Shown here one piece after another: positions 8,719 through 12,146 of a DNA stretch of 12,146 nucleotides (position 1 is the stretch's first letter; the number at the start of each line of letters is the position of its first letter). The translations under genes and the position numbers were made by a program. The DNA is taken from positions 1 to 12,146 of the forward strand of contig CAYUWG010000091.1 of NCBI GenBank assembly GCA_964448285.1. Direction: 5' to 3'. Origin of the DNA: CAYUWG01 sp964448285 (lineage in GTDB: Bacteria; Bacteroidota; Ignavibacteria; SZUA-365). The notes beneath the pieces are model-generated. The model saw only the letters and a program-made list of their open reading frames with translations. It made no database searches and was not told where the DNA came from.

Positions 8719-8750
8719 CTTGTATGACCGCGCATACCGGCGTAGTTTTG
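8719..8750 (+). promoter_or_regulatory. Bacteroidota-type promoter for sucD
   Basis: CTTG (8719-8722), a one-base departure from the -33 TTTG, is followed after exactly 20 bases by TAGTTTTG (8743-8750), a full match to the Bacteroidota -7 element TAnnTTTG. Transcription would begin near 8757 and give a leader of about 58 bases before the sucD ATG. The 262-base gap (8553-8814) holds no convincing gene. An imperfect hairpin at 8667-8690 (CTCTCGCAAC and GTTGAGAG around a 6-base loop) has no T-run and is not a convincing terminator. Confidence 0.5.
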
Positions 8751-8814
8751 TAATGATGTTCGAGATTTTTACGGACATTCTCTATCACATTGAGCTATTT
8801 GGAGTCTATTCAGC

Positions 8815-9999
8815 ATGAGTATCTTGGTCGATAAGCGAAGCCGCGTCCTGATTCAGGGGATAACGGGAAGCGAAGGGACATTTCACACGCAACAGATGAT
8901 CGAATACGGAACGAAGGTTATTGCAGGCGTCACACCGGGAAAGGGAGGAACAGAGCATCTCGGCGTGCCGATATTCAACACGGTTAAGGAAGCGGTAAGA
9001 AAAACACGGGCGAATGTATCATGCATTTTCGTGCCGCCGGCATTTGCCGCCGATGCCATCATTGAATCGGCGGCGGCGGGAATTCCGCTTATCGTCTGCA
9101 TTACCGAAGGCATCCCGACGAAGGATATGATTCGCGCTTTTGACTATGTGAAGCGATGCAGTCTGCGGCTCATCGGACCGAACTGTCCAGGGATCATTTC
9201 TCCGGGCATGTCCAAGGTCGGCATCATGCCGGGTTTCATTCACAAGAAAGGAAACATCGGCGTCATCTCGCGCAGCGGCACGTTGACCTACGAAGCCGTC
9301 GCTCAGCTTACGCGCATCGGAATCGGCCAATCGACCTGCATCGGTATCGGCGGCGATCCGATCATCGGCACGCAATTCATCGACGCACTCCAGCTTCTGA
9401 ACGATGACCCGAACACGGACGCGATCGTCATGATCGGCGAGATCGGCGGTACGGCGGAAGAAGAAGGCGCAGAGTTCATGCGCAAGTTCGGCAAGAAACC
9501 CGTCATTGGATTCATCGCCGGTCGTACAGCCCCTCCGGGACGCCGCATGGGACACGCCGGTGCGATCATTGCGGGCGGGAAAGGGACTGCAGAAGAGAAG
9601 ATGAGAGCGATGAAGAAGGCAGGGATTTATGTTGTCGAGAATCCCGCCGTCATTGGGATCACTGTTTCGAAAGTTCTCGGTTTGGAACGGGCAGGACAGT
9701 TGCGGCGAGAGACGCCCGCGAAGAAAACTTCCTCGAAGCGAAATGCCGGAAGCGCGAAAAGAAACGAGAAGCGAAAAACTTCCACATCTTCGAAGCAATC
9801 CAAAACGGCGCCTGCGAAGAGATCGAAAGCTGTCCGGCGTGAGAAACCGTCGAAGGCGACAAGAGCCGGTTCTGCTTCCGCCAAGAAATTGAAAGCCGTT
9901 CCGACGAAGAGAAAGAAAACCGCAAAAGCTGCTTCGCGAAAAGCGGTCACGGCAAAACTCACGAAGAGATCAGTCGCAAAGAGCGCGAGAAAGCGCTGA
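8815..9999 (+). CDS. sucD: Succinyl-CoA ligase alpha subunit with a long histone H1-like basic tail
   Basis: SucD binds CoA and carries the phosphohistidine in the reversible reaction succinyl-CoA + NDP + Pi = succinate + CoA + NTP of the TCA cycle. Residues 1-294 are a complete, ordinary SucD: CoA-binding GITGSEGTFHTQQ (15-27), VTPGKGG (39-45), LIGPNCPGIISPG (119-131), ISRSGTLTYE (151-160), IGEIGGTAEEE (207-217), and catalytic His247 in GHAGAIIAGGKGTAEEKM. The family normally ends at about residue 290. Here residues 295-394 form an added tail with 24 Lys, 14 Arg and only 3 acidic residues, the rest mostly Ala, Ser, Thr and Pro, with AKK, AKR and SKR-type motifs as in histone H1 tails, bacterial Hc1-like proteins and AlgP. 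The tail is in frame, uninterrupted and ends at a normal TGA. GGAG at 8801-8804 is the likely ribosome site. The partner sucC is not in this window, as is common when sucC and sucD are unlinked. Confidence 0.95.
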   Translation: MSILVDKRSRVLIQGITGSEGTFHTQQMIEYGTKVIAGVTPGKGGTEHLGVPIFNTVKEAVRKTRANVSCIFVPPAFAADAIIESAAAGIPLIVCITEGIPTKDMIRAFDYVKRCSLRLIGPNCPGIISPGMSKVGIMPGFIHKKGNIGVISRSGTLTYEAVAQLTRIGIGQSTCIGIGGDPIIGTQFIDALQLLNDDPNTDAIVMIGEIGGTAEEEGAEFMRKFGKKPVIGFIAGRTAPPGRRMGHAGAIIAGGKGTAEEKMRAMKKAGIYVVENPAVIGITVSKVLGLERAGQLRRETPAKKTSSKRNAGSAKRNEKRKTSTSSKQSKTAPAKRSKAVRREKPSKATRAGSASAKKLKAVPTKRKKTAKAASRKAVTAKLTKRSVAKSARKR

Positions 10000-10200
10000 A
10001 CAGCATCGTTGGCCGCCGGTTTGAACCGGGCATCAGCCAAGGTTTATTGAAGAAACTCCTGTTTGCTTTAACAGCACTGTAGCTTATTGAAACCGGCTTG
10101 AACAAAGCCAAGCTAGCGCCGCTGAACCGGAGCGTCAGCCGGTCACCACTATTTGCTTACCTTTATAGAGCGTCTGATATTGGAGGCAACAGAGGACCTC
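10000..10200. repeat. Non-coding stretch with GAACCGG-type short repeats and small hairpins
   Basis: No gene is visible between sucD and the HicB fragment. Two related segments stand out: TGAACCGGGCATCAGCC (10022-10038) and TGAACCGGAGCGTCAGCC (10123-10140), about 100 bases apart, with a looser relative, AAACCGGCTTGAAC, at 10090-10103. Several small inverted repeats sit here: CCGGTTTGAACCGG (10016-10029), CTGTT/AACAG (10059-10074), GGCTT/AAGCC (10095-10109), and the mutually exclusive pair GCTGA/TCAGC (10121-10139) and ACCGG/CCGGT (10126-10143). None is followed by a T-run, so a rho-independent terminator is not supported. The stretch could be the decayed edge of inserted DNA. A ribosome site AGAGGA (10191-10196) precedes the ATG at 10201. 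Confidence 0.4.
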
Positions 10201-10326
10201 ATGAAGTTCACAACCACAATCACTCGAGACGAAGACGGTGTATTTGTCGCAGACTGCCCTGCTATCCACGCAAAGCTCGATGCCCCCATCGCCGCCAACC
10301 AGAAGGAGCTTGGGTATGGCTGGTAG
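10201..10326 (+). pseudogene. Chimeric remnant: HicB antitoxin N-terminus joined to an HsdM C-terminus
   Basis: A 41-residue frame. Residues 1-22 begin MKFTTTITRDEDGVFVADCP, which matches the first strand-turn-strand of HicB antitoxins (consensus-like DEDGVFVAECPAIPGC). From residue 23 the protein switches to HAKLDAPIAANQKELGYGW, which matches the C-terminal tail typical of type I R-M methyltransferase HsdM (KLDAAIAANLKELGYG). The middle of both genes is missing, so this is a deletion or recombination joint near 10264-10270. AGAGGA four bases before the ATG could still drive translation. The frame overlaps the start of the nuclease gene by 11 bases, as an intact hsdM would, so it may serve as a leader that couples translation. 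Family matches are from recall; the switch itself is plain in the sequence. Confidence 0.6.
10270..10318 (+). repeat. HsdM-tail direct repeat, copy A
   Basis: A 49-base segment from GCAAAGCTCGATGCC to GGAGCTTGGGTATG that matches copy B at 11542-11590 at 44 of 49 positions. It encodes the HsdM-like tail of the chimeric frame and also contains the AAGGAG ribosome site (10303-10308) and the ATG of the nuclease gene, 7 bases further on. The spacing fits a natural hsdM-to-next-gene overlap. Confidence 0.8.
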
Positions 10327-11500
10327 GACAACGAAAAACGCGACCGTCGGCCGTACCGACTTCGCTGTGTTGCTCGCGGATGTGAAGGGCCGCATCCAGG
10401 CTGCCCAGACGCGTGCGGTGCTGGCGGTCAACGCCGAGCTCGTCCATCTCTACTGGGACATCGGGCGGATGATCGATGACCGCCAGCGTCGCGAGGGATG
10501 GGGTGCGGCAGTGGTACCGCGCCTGGCCAAGGAGCTGAAGAACGAATTGCCGGAGTTGAAGGGATTCTCGGAGCGCAATATCAAACGGATGTTGGCGTTC
10601 TACCGGGAGTATCCCACGCCCTTGGACGCGCTACAAGCACCACCCGCACGGTTGTCTGCGTCGAAAAAAGTGCCATCGGCGGTGGCACAAAATCGTCCCA
10701 CCGCAATAGTGCCACCGGCGGTGGCACTATTGCAGGATAGCCTGCTCTGGTCGGTTTCATGGGCTCATCACATCATTCTGATCGAGAAGGTCAAAGACCT
10801 TTCTGTTCGGCGATGGTACATGGAACAGACGTTGGCCAACGGGTGGAGCAGAAACATTCTAGCGCATCAGATTGACGCGCAGGCGCATACCCGCCACGGC
10901 CAGACCGTTTCAAACTTCGCGGCTATCTTGCCGTCGCCCCAGTCTGATCTTGCGCAACAGGCACTCAAGGACCCCTACATTTTCGACTTCCTGACGCTTG
11001 AGGAGCCTTTCCACGAACGTGAGCTGGAAACCCAACTCATCCACCATCTGGAGAAATTCCTGCTTGAGCTCGGCCAAGGGTTTGCCTTCTTGGGACGACA
11101 GTATCGGCTCGATGTCGGTGATGAGGACTTCTATATCGACTTGCTCTTCTATCACCTGCGGCTGCGGGCTTTCGTCGTCATCGACCTGAAGAAGGGCAAG
11201 TTCAAACCCGAATATGCCGGCAAGCTGAACTTCTACTGCAATGTCATCAACGACCGTCTCAAATGTCCCGACGACCAACCCACGATTGGCTTGATTCTCT
11301 GCCAACAACGCGACCGGCTGACTGCGGAGTACAGCTTCGCCGGCATCGACAAGCCCATCGGCATTTCGACGTATGAGCTGACGCGCGCACTGCCGCGAGA
11401 ATTGCGATCGGCTCTGCCAACGGTTGAAGAAATCGAGGCAGAACTCGAAGCAGTGAAGCCGCAGAAGACCAGCCGCAAGAAGAAAGGCGGTGGGGCATGA
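10316..11500 (+). CDS. DUF1016/YhcG-family PDDEXK nuclease-domain protein
   Basis: A 394-residue protein of the YhcG (DUF1016) family, commonly found beside or inside type I R-M loci and thought to be a DNA-acting nuclease; its biological job is not settled. The N-terminal DUF1016_N part (about 15-105) shows LYWDIGRMIDDRQ, GWGAAVVPRLAKELK and FSERNIKRMLAFY. The second half has WYMEQTLANGWSRNILAHQI, then the nuclease core: DEDFYIDLLFYH with Asp275, VVIDLKKGKFKPEYAGKLNFY with Asp290-Leu-Lys292 (the family more often has ELK), and a basic C-terminus. The ATG at 10316 is chosen because AAGGAG lies 7 bases upstream and the protein then begins at the usual place; 26 further codons upstream lie in the remnant. 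Between the domains (residues about 119-140) the gene carries two palindromes that encode VPSAVA and VPPAVA. Base and codon use (many CGG, GCC and CTG) differ from the neighbouring core genes, which suggests transfer. Its stop overlaps the next small frame by ATGA. Confidence 0.9.
   Translation: MAGRTTKNATVGRTDFAVLLADVKGRIQAAQTRAVLAVNAELVHLYWDIGRMIDDRQRREGWGAAVVPRLAKELKNELPELKGFSERNIKRMLAFYREYPTPLDALQAPPARLSASKKVPSAVAQNRPTAIVPPAVALLQDSLLWSVSWAHHIILIEKVKDLSVRRWYMEQTLANGWSRNILAHQIDAQAHTRHGQTVSNFAAILPSPQSDLAQQALKDPYIFDFLTLEEPFHERELETQLIHHLEKFLLELGQGFAFLGRQYRLDVGDEDFYIDLLFYHLRLRAFVVIDLKKGKFKPEYAGKLNFYCNVINDRLKCPDDQPTIGLILCQQRDRLTAEYSFAGIDKPIGISTYELTRALPRELRSALPTVEEIEAELEAVKPQKTSRKKKGGGA
10670..10688. 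repeat. 19-bp imperfect palindrome (first copy)
   Basis: GTGCCATCGGCGGTGGCAC: 9-base arms around a central G with one mismatched pair. It differs at one base from the core of the larger palindrome that starts 39 bases later. It is translated in frame as VPSAVA inside the nuclease gene. Confidence 0.9.
10703..10733. repeat. Perfect 31-bp palindrome inside the nuclease gene
   Basis: The left arm GCAATAGTGCCACCG (10703-10717) and its exact reverse complement (10719-10733) flank one central G. The inner 19 bases (10709-10727) are a near-identical copy of the palindrome at 10670-10688, offset by 39 bases, or 13 codons, so the reading frame is kept and reads VPPAVA. As single-stranded DNA or RNA it would fold into a very stable hairpin within the coding sequence, between the two protein domains. 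Confidence 0.95.
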
Positions 11501-11658
11501 GACGATCAAACGTGCAACTGTACGAGCAGAAGAAAGAAGCCGCAAAGCTGGATGCCGCCATCGCAGCCAACCTGAAGGAGTTTGGGTATGAGGGGGTAAG
11601 GAGCCAACACGCTCGGCCGAGTTTCAACCGAGCGGCTGTACGCAGAGATGCTGTCTGA
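11497..11658 (+). pseudogene. Second HsdM C-terminal remnant (53-residue frame)
   Basis: The frame starts at an ATGA overlap with the nuclease stop. Residues 10-33 include EQKKEAAKLDAAIAANLKE followed by FGYEG, the HsdM C-terminal tail. The normal hsdM end would come just after GYEG; here the frame runs on through VRSQHARPSF and stops at 11656-11658, in a different frame from the fragment that follows. Most of hsdM is therefore missing, either by internal deletion or by fusion of the tail to a short new start. It may be expressed through coupling, but I see no function in it. Confidence 0.5.
11542..11590 (+). repeat. HsdM-tail direct repeat, copy B
   Basis: Partner of copy A at 10270-10318, 44/49 identical, same orientation, 1272 bases apart. 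It also carries AAGGAG and an ATG at the same spacing (11588-11590), but here the following frame reads only Met-Arg-Gly before TAA, so no gene starts from it now. Confidence 0.8.
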
Positions 11659-11752
11659 AATTGGTTTCTCCGAAGTTGAATGCCGGTCGATTCGTAAGCG
11701 AAACTCAAAGAAGGAACTTGTCGAGTTCGATGTCGTGGCTAAATGGAGGTAG
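11600..11752 (+). pseudogene. C-terminal remnant of an unidentified, possibly methyltransferase-like gene
   Basis: An open frame of 50 codons directly after TAA (11597-11599) reads STERLYAEMLSEIGFSEVEC and then RSIRKRNSKKELVEFDVVAK, ending WR and TAG. This has clear protein character: an amphipathic helix, the EIGF.EVE turn common near the end of SAM-dependent methyltransferases, and a final beta-hairpin-like ELVEFDVVA. The only in-frame ATG (11648) would give 34 residues. It is most likely the 3' end of a gene whose front was lost when the HsdM tail was joined upstream. Family not established. Confidence 0.4.
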
Positions 11753-11993
11753 CATACACCTCGTGGTTTTCCAACGACACCGTAGCAGGGCTCTCTGTTC
11801 AAGTATTCCCGACGATTTGAGTACCCTGCCTTCAAATTTTCTATCACCGCTGATTAAAGACCACTCAGCAAGCGTATCGATCAAAATCTCCTCACTTCAC
11901 TCCACGGTCTCTCCTCCCCACCTCTTGCAATTCCATCTTCAAGGCCTTATACTTGCGCTGCCTTTTCTGAAAAAAGAAAGCATGAATATCTCC
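11753..11993. other. No recognisable gene
   Basis: Neither strand shows a frame with convincing protein character, and I see no clear promoter, terminator or long repeat. On the minus strand it lies downstream of the doubtful right-edge frame and on the plus strand downstream of the gene remnant. It includes a polypyrimidine-rich run around 11886-11935 on the plus strand. Confidence 0.5.
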
Positions 11994-12146
11994 TCAAGCA
12001 ACGTACGAACCCTCTTCTTCAGCCTCCGGCGAGCCGATCGCCCGACGCTGAACGACCGTTGCTTCCGTCGCGCCGCGATGCGGCGATGATATCCTTCCTT
12101 CGATCTTAGACTTTCCCCATTCCTCGTAATTCACCAACGCTCTGCT
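11994..12146 (-). CDS. Doubtful C-terminal end of a gene entering from the right edge
   Basis: A minus-strand frame enters from the right edge and gives 50 codons ending in TGA at 11996-11994 (ALVNYEEWGKSKIEGRISS ... SPEAEEEGSYVA). I do not recognise it. Beyond the TGA the same frame stays open for 33 more codons (to 11892) and reads QKRQRKYKALKMELQEVGRR, which has good helical character. A second minus frame across the same bases (RRRLKKRVRTLLEEIFMLSF) is also open, so the true frame is uncertain. It could be a real gene end, a gene with a frameshift near the T-run at 11966-11975, or non-coding DNA. Confidence 0.25.
   Translation of the reverse strand, partial: SRALVNYEEWGKSKIEGRISSPHRGATEATVVQRRAIGSPEAEEEGSYVA

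Noticed and set aside
10016..10143. Possible integron attC sites, suggested by hairpins and by the neighbouring toxin-antitoxin and methylase fragments.
   Set aside because: I could not find paired RYYYAAC and GTTRRRY core sites at either end of any hairpin, and there is no integrase in the window.
11661..12089. A 142-codon plus-strand frame at the right end.
   Set aside because: It has a Ser/Leu/Arg-rich shadow-like composition, starts inside the better-supported gene remnant and shows no motif.
1..12146. CRISPR arrays, tRNA, rRNA or intact insertion sequences.
   Set aside because: No regularly spaced repeats, cloverleaf or rRNA-like segments, transposase motifs or terminal inverted repeats were seen on either strand.

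Overview
The window looks like a chromosomal stretch from a Gram-negative bacterium of the Bacteroidota/Chlorobiota/Ignavibacteriota (FCB) assemblage. The reasons are a secreted protein of the type usually labelled 'asparagine synthetase B' in those genomes, MiaE beside it, a sucD without sucC next to it, many genes lacking a good Shine-Dalgarno and using GTG or TTG starts, and one clear TAnnTTTG-type promoter. The phylum is an inference; there is no rRNA or tRNA to check it.

Left part (1-4683, minus strand): dxr (MEP isoprenoid pathway) is followed 5 bases later by rseP (intramembrane site-2 protease). After 125 bases comes a very large exported protein, probably of the outer membrane, whose first 687 residues run off the left edge. 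It starts with GTG and is the longest reading frame in the window.

Middle (4684-8552, plus strand, divergent from dxr): an exported TPR-repeat protein overlaps by ATGA with an exported glutamine-amidotransferase-like protein, and miaE (tRNA hydroxylase) follows 6 bases later. These three look like one transcription unit.

8553-9999: a non-coding stretch with a Bacteroidota-type promoter drives sucD, the succinyl-CoA ligase alpha subunit. This SucD carries an extra ~100-residue Lys/Arg/Ala/Ser tail that resembles the basic tail of histone H1, a striking departure from the family.

Right part (10000-12146) is an accessory patchwork of restriction-modification and toxin-antitoxin debris. It holds a short non-coding stretch of GAACCGG-type repeats, a 41-residue chimera of a HicB N-terminus and an HsdM C-terminus, an intact DUF1016/YhcG-type PDDEXK nuclease gene, a second HsdM-tail fragment, the last 50 codons of another lost gene, and an uncertain reading frame at the right edge. 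Two 49-bp copies of the HsdM tail (44/49 identical) flank the nuclease gene. The nuclease gene contains, in frame between its two domains, a perfect 31-bp palindrome preceded by a near-perfect 19-bp copy of its core.
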